A DNA stretch of 64,000 nt from Polytrichum commune (lineage: Eukaryota > Streptophyta > Polytrichopsida > Polytrichales > Polytrichaceae). This document shows positions 35,827-48,204 of the stretch, in pieces. How positions within the stretch are numbered: position 1 is the first letter of the stretch; each line of letters begins with the position of its first letter. Both the position numbers and the translations under genes were made by a program. The stretch covers positions 37,959,554 to 38,023,553 of the forward strand of contig OX485803.1 of NCBI GenBank assembly GCA_950295325.1. Reading direction: 5' to 3'. The notes under the pieces were generated by a model. That model was not told where the DNA came from. It made no database searches and was given only the letters and a program-made list of their open reading frames with translations.

Positions 35827-36660
35827 GTTTATCCTATGGTGTTAGTGAAAAAGAAAAATGGGAAGCTTAGAGTTTGTGTAGACTATAGGAAGCTCAATGA
35901 TTGTACGCAAAATGATCACTTTCCTTTGCCGTTCATTACCTTGTTGTTAGAGGAGGTAGGGGGTCATGAGAGGTACACATTCATGGATGGATACGCCGGC
36001 TACAACCAAGTAGCCATAGCACTAGCGGATTTGCACAAGACGGCATTTACAACACCTTGGGGGACTTTCATATGGGTGGTGATGCCATTTGGTTTATGCA
36101 ACGCACCGGCAACGTTCCAACGACTAGTCATGTATATCTTCAGCGACTTGCTCTTCAAATCCATGACGGTTTATATTGATGATTTTAGTACCCAATCTAG
36201 TACTAAGGAGCATGTGCATTGTGTGAGAGAGGCCTTAATTAGATGTAGGCAAATGCGGTTGGCATTAAATCCGGACAAGACATTTCTAGGGGTACAAAGG
36301 GGAGTTTTGTTGGGTTATGGTGAAAATGGGAGAGAACCGGATCCCGACAAGATCGCGGTCAATGATGGGTTAGAAACTCCGAAAAATGCCAAGGGGATCT
36401 CGAAATTGTTAGGTCATGTGGGGTGGTATAGGGAGTTGATTCCGGATTTTGCAAAGATAGCGGTCCCTATCACTCAATTGTTCAAGAAGGATGTTAGATT
36501 TGTTTGGACGGATGAGTGCCAAAAAACCTTTGTTGAGTTGAGGTCCAAATTAAGCACTTATCCCGTCTTAAGGCCCCCGGATTGGGAAAAGCCTTTTCAT
36601 GTGTATTGTAATGCCAGCTTACGGGAGAGAAGGGGAAGGATCTACCCGTAGCTTACGCTA
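35827..36660 (+). pseudogene. Gypsy-2 reverse transcriptase
   Basis: In frame with the preceding ORF after the TAG. Motifs in order: VKKKNGKLRVCVDYRKLN, FTTPWGTFIWVVMPFGLCNAPATFQ, the YIDD catalytic box at 36172-36183, LGYGENGREPDPDKI, HVGWYRELIPDFAKIA, and the RNase H entry FHVYCNAS. The first RNase H Asp is read as Asn here. A deletion and frame change near 36630 (LRERRG) separates it from the downstream RNase H and integrase frame. Confidence 0.85.
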
Positions 36661-36668
36661 GTAAGCAA

Positions 36669-38255
36669 TTGACTTCCGCGGAGAGGAATTACTCCACTAC
36701 GGAGAGAGTGTGTCTAGCCATGGTATTTTCGGTCAAGAAGTTTAGGCACTATCTTATTTGTAATACGGTAGTATTTTTTGTGGACCACATGGCCATTAAG
36801 TATTTGGTCAACAAGCCGGAGTTGAGTGGAAGGTTGGCTAGGTGGATTTTGTTACTTGAAGAGTTTGATTACACGGTGGAATATAAACCGGGTCGCATGC
36901 ATTTACAAGCCGACCACTTGTCTAGATTGTCGGAGGAGATGGGCACTACGCCAATAGACGATAGCCTCATGGATGATAGATTGTTTGTAGTCACGTCCAC
37001 ACCGGATAAGTATGCCAGAATTGTAGAATTCTTGACCACTCAACAATTACCATCCGAATGGACCAAGGAGGAGAAAAGAAAGGTTAGAGTCAATAGTAGG
37101 CACTTTGCCGTGATAGGCAATAGATTATTCAGGAGAGGAGCGGATACCATCTTGAGAAGATGTGTATCGCAAGTAGAGGTTCCGGATATTCTAGAGGCAT
37201 GTCATGATAGTGCTTGTGGAGGACATTTTTCTGGCCAACTTACCGGCCAGAAAATCCTTAGAGCGGGTTACTTTTGGCCTACATTATTCCAGGATTCACA
37301 CGACTATGTTAAAAAGTGTGATGCTTGCCAAAGGTATGCTAGAAATGACCTTAGGATGGAGATGCCATTACACATTTCATTACCACTAGTTCCCTTTGAG
37401 AAATGAGGAATAGATTATGTAGGGGAGGTCCATCCCCACTCTTCGAGGGGGATGGCCTACATTGTTGTAGCTACCGAGTATTTGACTAAATGGGCGGAGG
37501 CTAAGGCGGTCAAAACCGACACGGCCGCACATGCCGCTACATTCATGTACGAAAATATCATTACTAGGTTTGGGGTCCCAAAGATTCTAGTTAGTGATAG
37601 AGGAACTCATTTTCTTAATGACCTCATTTCCGAGATGACTCAAAGGTTTAAAATCGACCATAGGAAGACAACTCCCTATCACCCTCAAACTAATGGCCAA
37701 ACCGAGCGAGTGAACGGAATTCTAGTCGGCATTTTACGCAAGACGGTCATCAACTCAAAGAGAGATTGGGACGTAAAGCTAAACGCGGCTTTGTGGGCTT
37801 ATCGGACAACTTACAAGGTGACAACACAAGCAACTCCGTTTTCTTTGGTGTACGGTATTGAGGCTACACTTCCTATTGAATTTGAGGTAGAATCATTAAG
37901 GGTTGCAATAGGGACACGCCTCAACGACAATGAGTCTTTGAGAAATAGGCTAGAGAATCTAGAGGAGTTGGATGAGAAGAGGCGGAGGGCCGCTCAACAC
38001 ATGGAGGCAATCCAAAGACGAAGGAAGGTTATTTTTTACAAGCGTCACAAGAAGAGAGCATTAGAGAGAGGAATGTTGGGTATGCTCCAAGACGGGAAGA
38101 AAAAGGATTTTCCGGGGAAGTTTGATGCGGTTTGGTTAGGTCCTTACATTGTGGCAAATACATGGTCTAATAACTCGGTGCAATTGGAGACATTCAACGG
38201 ACAAAGCTTCCCGACGCGAACGGGCGGAAGTAGGTGCAAGCAATTCCACACATGA
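36669..38255 (+). pseudogene. Gypsy-2 RNase H and integrase
   Basis: The first frame (36669-37406) holds the RNase H C-terminal half (TSAERNYSTTERVCLAMVF, FVDHMAIKYL, ARWILLLEEFDYTVEY) and the integrase HHCC zinc domain (CHDSACGGHF..CDACQRYA). TGA at 37404-37406 replaces an expected Trp before GIDYVGEV. The second frame (37407-38255) holds the catalytic core: Asp in GIDYVG, Asp in VSDRGTHF, Glu in TNGQTERVNG. A basic C-terminal region (RRRKVIFYKRHKKR) and WLGPYIV follow. No chromodomain. Confidence 0.85.
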
Positions 38256-38313
38256 AAACGACTTGACTTCAAGCAAGACATTATAGGAGTCGGTCCCAGA
38301 TGGTCGCCAATAA

Positions 38314-39573
38314 TGTGAGCCCAAAATTGATGCCCACATTGGTTGTTAACACTTGTAAAACATTACAAATGGTGTTTTGGTGATTTATGATTATTCACAA
38401 AAATATAACAAGAGTGAAGCTTGAAGAAAGCTTAGTTTGAAGCATTAGGCTTTTGTGGAGTGGATTTAAGTAGGAGAAGGACAAACCTTGGTAAAGTGTG
38501 GTAGGTAGAAAGCCAAGGTTAGTTAAATGTTTGAATTAGGATCCTTATTGATCATTTGAAGGAAGAAGGCTTAGGAGATAGGATAAGAGCCTACAAAGTA
38601 GGAGGAAATCTCGAGGGCTTATCGTGAGCCTTGAGGGTGCTCACCCCCTTAAATTCACTATATAATCCCTCATTCTTCCCTCACTCATCCTCTCTTTCCT
38701 TCGTGCTCCTTGGCACTCCACGTGTTATAAGTGTGGGTGCGTGGGAAGCAAGATAGGAGCACGTGTGTGTGCATGGATGTAAGGTTAGGAGCCAAGGCTA
38801 GTTGGCCTTGAAGAGGGCTTGACCTCTTGTTAGTAATAGTTGGGCGTGAATGATTTAAAGTTCAATTTATGGCTTTGTTTGAATACTTGGATTTACATTG
38901 ATTAGCCTTATACTTATGCGGATGTGCAAAGTCTCTTATTGGAGCATTTAGTTTTGTTGGACGTCATATGAATTTTTGAGAGCCAAAAAACCGAGACTAT
39001 GTCCAAACTTCCAAAAACTAGTGAAAAAGTGTAGATTCAAAGGGAACAGCGTAGAATTGCGACCATATACTTTGTGGCAGTAGAAATATTATTGCATATT
39101 CATGTAGAGGACTTCATTACCTATCCATGGATACCAAGAACTCATTTTTTGGACTTCATATGAATTTTTTAGAGCCAAAAAACCGAGACTATGTCCAAAC
39201 TTCCAAAAACTAGTGAAAAAGTGTAGGTTCAAAGGGAACAGCGTAGAATTGCGACCATATACTTTGTGGCAGTAGAAATATTATTGCATATTCATGTAGA
39301 GGACTTCATTACCTATCCATGGATACCAAGAACTCATTTTTTGGACTTCATATGAATTTTTGAGAGCCAAAAAACCGAGACTATGTCCAAACTTCCAAAC
39401 TTCGACATTAAGGAGTGTAAGAAGACATAATATAGACTTGGCTAAGTTGCGTATATTCCAACGATAGATTGGAATCATACATTGTGTTACAAAGAGAGAA
39501 ATCTCTACATGTCATTATAAACTTCTCCATTCGGGCTAGGACGAAATTGAAGGGTGGAGGCTTTTTGGTGACA
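38314..39573 (+). repeat. Gypsy-2 3' LTR with duplicated 192-bp unit
   Basis: Same ends as the 5' LTR, 1260 bp. A 192-bp unit starting GGAC(G/T)TCATATGAATTTTT occurs at 38959 and 39151, with a partial third at 39343. The 5' LTR has one fewer. No clear polypurine tract precedes 38314. Confidence 0.93.
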
Positions 39574-39578
39574 TCGAG
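39574..39578. repeat. Right target site duplication of Gypsy-2 (TCGAG)
   Basis: Matches 30240-30244 and directly abuts the LTR end GGTGACA. Confidence 0.85.
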
Positions 39579-39649
39579 TTGCAGTGATACACGATCACTA
39601 TTTATACGACATTACAAAGTCATACTACTCATCCCCACTCACATGCCCC

Positions 39650-41675
39650 ACTCAACTCACGCAATACAACTCACCCCGTAATCGAGATATACTATTCGGC
39701 TCACAAGGACACGCGAAGTCCTCTAGATGAAATGGAATAGGGCTAACATACCCCACATACCACAATACAACCTTCAAAGCCATCCATTGGGCTAGAATGG
39801 CAGCCAAAGAAGATGCAAGTCCAAATACCATCCTAATAATCAACCATAATGACTGGACATTACAACAACTCCCACGCACCAATAATGTAGACATACATAC
39901 AATAACAACTATACCACCCCATACTATACACTACGACCCTACACCAGAATGGCCAAGATACTATCAACGAGTAGAATTACTACTAACAACAATAATATGC
40001 ATACATAACCAAATAAACCTCCCATCGAAATTACAAACTCTACATGAACTACAAAACATCCTACAAAAAAACAACTAATACCCACATAGACACACACCCT
40101 GTCAAACCTACCCCCATACCATGTCAAATTCTCCAACGCATGGAAAAACGCCCCCAAATCAAAAACTCTCACCCCTATAAACACCCCCACAAAGCCACTA
40201 CTAGACAAATACAACCACACCCACCCCCTTACATTCCACCCAAAACAATGCATATACACGGATGGATCATTCATCTCACCCACCAAAAACTTTGAAGGCC
40301 AAATAGTGGGCAACACTGACGGATCAATATTATATAGCCCCAACAACAACTCTAAAATATTAGAAAGACTTCCAGGCTACCAAAACATCCTACGTGCAGA
40401 ACTTAATGCAATATTCATTGCCATCAAAACCACACAATACGCCCAACGAGACATATACATATTTACATATAGCCTCAATAGCATATTTCTAATCAATAAC
40501 CACATTCAGCACCCAACATCACAACACCACCCAAATAATTATGGATAACAGAAATTATAAAACAAATATATTGGACCCCACACACAATCCACATTCACAA
40601 AGTACGCGCACATTTAGGCATTACCGGAAATAAAATTACTGACACACTAGCCAATGAAAAAACACTTAAGGAAAAACCAACCAGAACACCCCGGATACAC
40701 ACAACCCACCCCACCCCCTACTGGCTAGGCAACTGCCCAACAGCCACACACGGCGGGGCCATCCACAACCTTCACACATTCATAACCAAAGAACATAGAA
40801 ACCCATAATTTGTAGCGCCAAACACAAATTTCCGTATGTGGAAAAATGGCTATCCAACACTCAAATAAATCATAAGCTCTCTAACTACTTTTGGAAAAAT
40901 GAAAGCGTGATAGATGCCCAAATCACTCAGACTCTCAAATTCAAATATCCCCAATACATGGGTAACCACAGGAAGAATATATTCTGGCCCCTTACACACC
41001 AAAACCCCAACTGCACACTGTGTCATAGTAATGACATAGACATGGCCACACATGTTATCAAACTGTGGACCCCCACACCTAAAAGACCTAAGAATTGCAC
41101 AACACAACAAAGCAATACACCTCATCACCCAAACGCTAGAATCCAACAAAAACACAAAGGTCTTCACATTGACTAATGCAGGCATTTTCAACAACAAACC
41201 ACCAAAACAAACAATTCCAAAGTGGCTCCTCAAATGCACATGCTCACAATCACCATGCCAATGCCAAGCTAAACTTAGGCCAAACATCCTTTGCATAATA
41301 GGAGCCCCAAACCAAATACAAACACCAATCACACCCTCCCCTACACTCACAATTCAACTCATTGAATTCACATACTACCATGACAGATTCCCCGACCATG
41401 CTCTCACACGTAAACATACCAAATATGATCCATTAATTCATAATTTACAAAACAATGGTTGGAAAACCAACCCCCTCGTTCCTATCACAACCGGAGTATG
41501 AGGGGCTATACATGAACACTCAATTAATAAACTTACCAACCTTAAAATCCCAAAACCCAACATCAAAACTCTCATGAAAAACATACACCAAAATGCCATC
41601 AAATACCTTACATACCTTGCCTTAAACAAAAGAAAACTTGACAATAAACAAACACCTGTCCCCCCACCTTCATGA
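39650..41675 (+). pseudogene. LINE copy 2: RNase H - zinc motif - RLE, degraded
   Basis: Homologous to 8491-10347 but more damaged and extending further upstream (FGSQGHAKSS..TFKAIHWARMAAKEDASPNT at about 39690-39830). RNase H is split over frames: YTDGSF near 40257, RAELNAIFIAI near 40397, IFTY (Asp lost) and HKVRAHLGITGN near 40600. Coding runs on through the point where copy 1 has its TAA, showing that stop to be a mutation. The zinc motif keeps CTLC and H but has lost the last Cys. The RLE reads CTCSQSPCQCQAKLRPN (Asp to Asn), LIEFTYYHDRF and TKYDP. TGA at 41499-41501 lies near the C-terminus, and the frame then runs to 41673-41675. Confidence 0.75.
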
Positions 41676-44270
41676 ATTTGGAAACTACTAACAAACCACC
41701 CGAGCCCACCTCCCAAAGAGGCAAAATACCTTAAGTTGCATCATAGACAACCGTGATCAACATTAGGTCAACGGGCTCACACTCATGCCAGAATCTGCTA
41801 CGGGCGTTATTTTTTCTTTTCTTTTCTTTCATTTATCATTTTTCTTTTAACTCCAAGCGAATTTGTTTTGTTTTTAAAACATGTTTTTTCATAGCAAACT
41901 CCACCTCCCACTTAACTAAGTAGGAAGATAACATGGCAAAGGTCGAGAATAAACATGTTGTGATTCTTGAAAAATGATGGCTCTAGCTTTGGTGTTGTAG
42001 CAAGGTCCCATGGAACATGGCATCACTTTTATTTAGAAAAAAGTGAGAGAGAATGAGGCTTGATAATGTTGTATTAAATCTACAATTTATTATCATCTTG
42101 TTATATCTATGGTCAAGTTCATCAAAGCACATATTTAGTCATAATGGGGTCATCATCTTACAATACAATAGAATGAGTATGAGGGCAAGGAAAGACCCAA
42201 GGAATGCATAGGAGAGAGAGTTGTCTTTCAGCAAAGCTTTTCAAACTCTAAGCTTGATCGTCTTCTTTTTCAAAGGCCTCTTCTTAATCATTCTTCATCA
42301 AAATGAAGCAAGATGAGTGGGTGGGATTTTTCTACATCACAAGTCTATTGCATTACTCATCATAGCATCCAATAATGTAATCATTGATTTAATGCAACGT
42401 TTCAAATATCCAGCAAGATAATTGAAGAACTAGTAAGGAATGTGTATAACTAGATATCCATCTTTGTTTCTTTGCTTTCAAGTCAAAGTTTAACAACAAG
42501 GGTTGGCATAAATGTCTAAAATCAAGTACTAGAATCCTATGATACATACCTTGGTATCAAATATCCATTACCTTTGGTAACTAAGTCCATTAAATGGTGC
42601 ATCAAACGACTACATTTTGTTCGATGAATCTCTTGTACTAATTCAATCAAGTAATAAAGTGATGAAGCGATATATAGGTTTCCATACCTCATTTGTTGTT
42701 TGCTAAAATGACTCAACATGTCTCACCTACTATGCTAGAATTTGTGCATACATCATTCAAATAGTCAAAGTACCATGTTACCTTGTAGTAGTGTAATATT
42801 TCAAGAGTAAAAAACCATTCGAACATAAGCAATGCACTATTGTTGGTGTTCAAAATATAAAGAGCCAACCTCACTTGCACCCATGCCAACCCAAACATAC
42901 AATCGTGTGTTAGAAAGGTGTGTGTCATGTGTCTACATGTAGGCTTAGTTGCAATCCATGTCACACATTTTTCTCACCTATTAAGTTCATTGAGAGGTTG
43001 CAAGCATCTACACTCAATACTAAAATATTTGAGTATACAAACATGTTCCTTTGCCACATCGTGTAACTTCTTGAACGGTAAAAACCTCTTGTATGCCAAA
43101 CACCACACGCATACACACTTTGTATGTATCTACTGAGTCATCAATAAATAAACTAAGCCAAGTATTCTCTCCCCCAAGCATGTAAAAGAGTCTTCACATG
43201 GAGGTGTTTCAAGTTTGAGTATAAGTTTAGTAAGGTGCAGCAGCTACCTTTGGTCATGGAAACCCTAACTGTGGTCCGTGGTAACTACCTTGACCATGGT
43301 TAGTTAACTCATGGCTAAGTACGGTGTTATGTCTAGCAGTGGTGGTGTAGATTATACTAGGTATTCTAAACTTGATAGAAAGTTTATCATTTTTCCAAGA
43401 GTTTCACTCTTTACTATTTATAAAGTTTAAAGGCAACACATACACACACACACAAGTTCAATTGCCTTCGTTAGAATATAGTGGTCACCCCTTCTAATGA
43501 TGTGGAACCTCTATAGAATTTTTTCCTTCAATATTTATGAGGTATTTCTAAGGGGGGTCCACTATCTTAGCCACATAAATTTTTTATTTTCTTCTTTACT
43601 TGACAACTCCATAATTGGTATAATATTCCCAAGTAGTCTAGTGGGACCCAATTGGGATGAATCATCTACAAACATATAAGGGACATGTTTTCACTAGACC
43701 TCTTTACCTCGGTAATATTTGTGAAGGCACTACTTAAAAATCAAGAGATAAAACCCTATATGTGCACCATTTGCTAATATATTTAAAAAAAAATAACATT
43801 AATGTTTTGTTTAACACCAGTATGAGTGAGAGCTCGTTCCTCCTTACCTTAATCATATTATACCAAGCTTCAAGGCACCATGTGTATGGTTAGTACAAAT
43901 GGGTGCCTATTGGCCCTTGTACTATTCCCTTAATACCTAGAACCGTCGACCAACTCACACAATCAAGTCTCAAGTGGAGGAAGATAATTATTAACATGTA
44001 CACCCCCACTAAATAAAGCATTCTACTGGGCATAATTTCCATGGAATAGGATCACCATCCACTTAAGTCAACTCACCTTATGACAACATTAATTTTATAA
44101 GTATACAAGACCACTCCGGACATCACGATCCCTCGTACCTACATCATGCTTATTCTTTTCACATTATACAAGACAACCTTGAATATGCATTGGAATTTGG
44201 AAGGTAGGAGAACTTGAGAGTTCCTAGACAAGAAACTAGCGGAGACAACTTCTCTCTTGTACCCAAAACC
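41676..44270. other. Intergenic DNA, no gene seen
   Basis: Begins with the LINE copy 2 trailer and a TTTTCTTTTC run near 41811-41830. A (CA)n run occurs near 43440-43453. Open frames are short and without recognisable domains. Confidence 0.4.
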
Positions 44271-44525
44271 GAATAAATAAATAAATAACCAACGTCGGGA
44301 ACTCCGACCTGAATTTGAGCCTGTCGGCCCTACCCTGCTTAGGAATCCTCTTGGTACAAGGTGGGGTTTACTACCTACCTTGTGGTGAGTGGGCTTTTGG
44401 CTTCCTACCTACCTACCTAGTTTTTTTCATCAAGTAGAGAGAAGATTTCACAACGGGAATTGAACCGCCAACCACTTCATTCGGAAATGAGTACTTCTCC
44501 ACTATCACCCGGTGGTTTAGGGTCA
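44271..44525 (-). mobile_element. tRNA-derived SINE
   Basis: On the minus strand an A-box-like GGTGATAGTGGAGAAG (about 44495-44510) is followed by B box GGTTCAATTCCCG (44455-44467), then a body ending in (TTTA)n at 44271-44290. Internal promoter, body and short A/T tail are in the right order and total about 250 bp. The layout recalls the widespread plant Au-type SINEs, but family membership was not tested. Confidence 0.65.
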
Positions 44526-46965
44526 TCTCAGACCATCCAGAACCAATGTATGCAATACATCTTGTCCTAATTATTGGCTCCTTCCATGATGAGAGGGACT
44601 ATTAAAACATTTGTGTGGCCTCAACTAAAGAGCAAGACTACGTCCAAGGTAAGCAAGCCTAATTTGGTCACTCCAGTAAATAAAGTTTATAATTAATTAG
44701 GCTTAATTAATTTGGTAAGCGTACTTTCTGATTTAATTGGGCTTAATTAGGATTAGACTTAGTTACATTCAATCACACTTAATTAGTTCAAATGCATATG
44801 AATACTTTGTGAAAGTAGAAGGTATTAACTAGACTATAATATTTAATATATTTAATATAAATGACTAATTTTAGTTCCATTTTAGAATGACAAAGACCCT
44901 TTCAATGGTAAGTCACAAAATTATAACCTCAATGCTAATGAGGATTTTGTAAAAAAATTGATTTCCGAGTTAATTACATGCTTTATTGGTGGTTTCACTT
45001 TGAAAATAAAATCCCAGTCAATTGCTTACTTACTCAATGAAAGTGAACATATATATTGGATTTGGGTTCTTAAAGATGAAGTGCACTCAATATGGGATTT
45101 GTGGATGTGTGGCCTTCAGGAATGCAAGGGCAATGGTTTTTTCGAAGTTAGGCGGGTGGGCAACAATTTTCGGTTGGGTCCAGAAAATCTTGATTTTCTA
45201 GACAGGCGGCTACCCCTGCCCAAATATTCCTCCCCTGAAAAGTTCGTGGAGGGGAACTTAACGTCCTCCAAACAAGAGGAACACCATAATCCAAGGCAAG
45301 TCACTAAGGCACGGGGGGATCACACCCCCTTACATTTCATAACCACGTGCGATAAAAGTTTGCTACCCTATATTACATGCCATAGATAATTTTTAAAATT
45401 ATGATATTTTTTCTACATACACATAACCATTGATAATATCTTTTTTATATATTTTATATATTTTTAGTCATCTTCATTTTTGTAGTAATTTGTTTAGTTC
45501 AATGTTGCGTCATTCTAGTTAGAAACGGTATGTTTTATAAAAAAAACAAATCATCAAATTTGGTTACCAATTTTTACTATGTAATAGATACTATGTATAT
45601 CTACTCATGAAAAAAAAATCATAAACTTTTGAACCATTTTGGTGATGCTTTATGTAAAAAGTAGATTTTGTTTTATCGCACGTGGTGTTCAACTTGACAA
45701 TGAAGTGCACCCCCTGTGCACTAAGGTAGATTTGGGTCTAATTCAATGTTTGCTCTTACACAGACACTTGTATTTGAGTTGTATATGGTTGGGTGTGAAT
45801 CCAAGAACAGACATCAAAAAATACATGTTGAAAACATATTGGAATAATTGCTCAAAATATGTTAACCATTCTAGACACGACAACCAACAAAACTAGATAG
45901 ACCTATATGATTATTTAATAACTCAAAAAATATTCACTTTGACAATCATGAATAGGATATTCATACGAGCTCTAGAAATTATAAGGAAAATTAGCTATAT
46001 GCACAATTTGGATTTGCTACTCATCTTGCACTAATTGCTTGTTTCATATCTTACGAGAAGTGGGTGTAAAGGGAAAAGTGTCCATTTTAGACCCACTTAC
46101 CTTAATGGAGGAGCCTAAATTCTAACATGTCAATTTTATAGATATTAAAATATTAAAATAAAAAATAAAACCCTAATATGGTAGAAATCCTACAAATGAA
46201 AAGCCCCAACATGGATTTGTATTACATTTCAATACATCCATCCATCCATCCATCCATCCATGATCCCATTGCTAGGTTGTCACTTGAGTGACCACAATCT
46301 TGAATTGTGGAACTAATTAATAAGTTAGAAGTTGGAACTTATCATATGGAAGACCTCATTATGATAGGCCAGGGCTAGCCAGATGACATTTTTCAACACC
46401 CACCATCAGAGGTGCACTAAACTCCGGAGGTAGAAATGAGATGTATAGTAATTAGTTATAGCTTTGTGTAATTCTAAATAGTAAGTGACACTAAATGCCA
46501 TCAATGGTGTAGACTTATTCAAGGTCTCTAACTTTAATTTAGGTGTAGTTTTTAATCAAATAATATTCACCATGTTCTATATAGAATTTACCATTTCACC
46601 CTCCCTGATGGTAAGGTAGATGCACCTAAATTGAACACAACAATAATCTTGAAAACTAGGTATATTTGAGTGGTGTGCGGTTTGGTGTGAATATTATCAC
46701 CGGCACCAAAAAGATGTTGTTTGAAAGAGATTGTATTACATGCTAACCATCTAGGCTCAATAGTCAACATGTTTGGCGGGACCTAAATGACCACTTAATG
46801 AACACAAGAATCTTTACTTTGATTCAATAAAAAATGAATTTATATGGAATCCAACATACATCCTAACATATGATTGCTAATGATCTCCGAGAACTGCACA
46901 TGGATTTACGTGTTCGGAGTTAAAGCATGTCACTAACTTCTATCTGATTTTGTTGCTTCCCAAGT
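44526..46965. other. Intergenic DNA, one unassigned frame
   Basis: A 143-residue frame at 44958-45389 is the longest here. It has no domain I recognise, and its composition does not stand out from flanking DNA. A (CATC)n run of about 6 units lies at 46238-46262. Nothing else supported. Confidence 0.35.
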
Positions 46966-47609
46966 ATCGTAGACATGCTACTAACCGTGCAACACCACTT
47001 ACCGTGCATGTCACGATACTCCACCATGCCACTTACCGTGTACTTATAATCTCGGCCGTCAAATTATATCACATGCAATCTCAACCGTCCGATGTCTCTC
47101 AAACTCAATCATGACCGCGCCAATGACCTAAAACATCACTGTCAACTCACACTCATCATGGAGTTTCCTTCAGTCGAATCACATAGCAAGGTGTAGATGT
47201 AGCAATTTGATGAAGATGAAAAGAGCAGACCTTGCCATGGCCAAAAAAGAAGCAAAAATTTCAACAACAACTTGAGAAGAAAATGGCTACACAAGTCAAA
47301 AGGACAATATCAAAACCTCATCAATTTCCTATGCCTACAAAGAAGAGGGCAACATTTGTAGCTCCTTTAGTGAAACCTAACATGCACGGTTAGTGAATGG
47401 CACATTGATCACACATTGATGCATATAGTTGTGAACTTGATTGTAGAAAGGTTACAACTTTTCAAATACAATTGTCATTTCATTTTACCACAATACTCTC
47501 ATCTCATTTACTAATTACAAATTTTTAAAAAAAATTAAAAAAGGTTTAACCCACCTTGTGGAAAACCATTTGAAACCCAAATATGCACGGTTAGTAGCAT
47601 GTCTATGAT
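46966..47609. mobile_element. Candidate MITE with 26-bp terminal inverted repeats
   Basis: The left end ATCGTAGACATGCTACTAAC (first 20 of 26 bases, 46966-46991) is matched in reverse complement by 47584-47609 with 25 of 26 identities. The 644-bp element encodes no transposase. A partial copy of the terminal word (TGCACGGTTAGT) recurs inside near 47380. No target site duplication was recognised. Confidence 0.6.
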
Positions 47610-48204
47610 ATGTGTGAGCAAAGGGTGAGAGAGAACGCCAATCTTAGGAATTGGCGTGAATGACAGACGCATACGTGTGAGCATCTTCTTGAAAGCTACA
47701 TCCAAGGTGACAGAACATTGGGGCATGTACAAAGACAATGAAGGGTACTCCATGTCAAGTGGTTACATTGTTAATGAATCAACTTGTTGATTGAGGTCAC
47801 CATCTGCCCTCCACCAATAGGAAGAAAGGTCATTGAACCGATTTCCTCTTAATCCAAGGCTTGTCCTTGTGACATATTGAGCCGATAAACACCCAATCTC
47901 TTTTGTATGTAACATCAATTATGTAATCTTTGAGTGCGATACGTGTGCAATGGCCCCCAACAGTTGTGAATATGTATAACTTTCTCTTGTAACGAGCATA
48001 CACATCTATCTTTTCATATGTATTTTTTCTCAAGTAATACTATGAGGTCCCTTGCACTTGGGCTCAAGTTTCCTTTGTTGAGATGCTACAAATACAAGGG
48101 TCATCACTCACATGGTGCAAAATACGAAACTCACAACCACTTTTGGGTTTGTTGGCCCTTTAGGGGTTAAATTATAACTCAACAAGTACAACTTCATATT
48201 GTAT

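Larger units (their letters stand above)
30245..39573 (+). mobile_element. Ty3/Gypsy LTR retrotransposon Gypsy-2, structurally near-complete
   Basis: Two similar LTRs (1076 and 1260 bp) starting TGTGAGCCC and ending GGTGACA flank a 6,993-bp interior with gag, protease, RT, RNase H and integrase in Gypsy order. A 5-bp target duplication surrounds the whole. The LTRs differ mainly by one 192-bp tandem unit and scattered substitutions, so the insertion is fairly young. The interior carries several nonsense or frame changes (stops at 32747-32749, 35824-35826 and 37404-37406; frame breaks near 32380 and 36630), so this copy cannot make a full polyprotein. No chromodomain follows the integrase. Confidence 0.93.

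Noticed and set aside
44958-45389. 143-residue frame as a gene
   Set aside because: No recognisable domain, no homologous second copy, and no splice context; length alone is not enough in AT-rich DNA.
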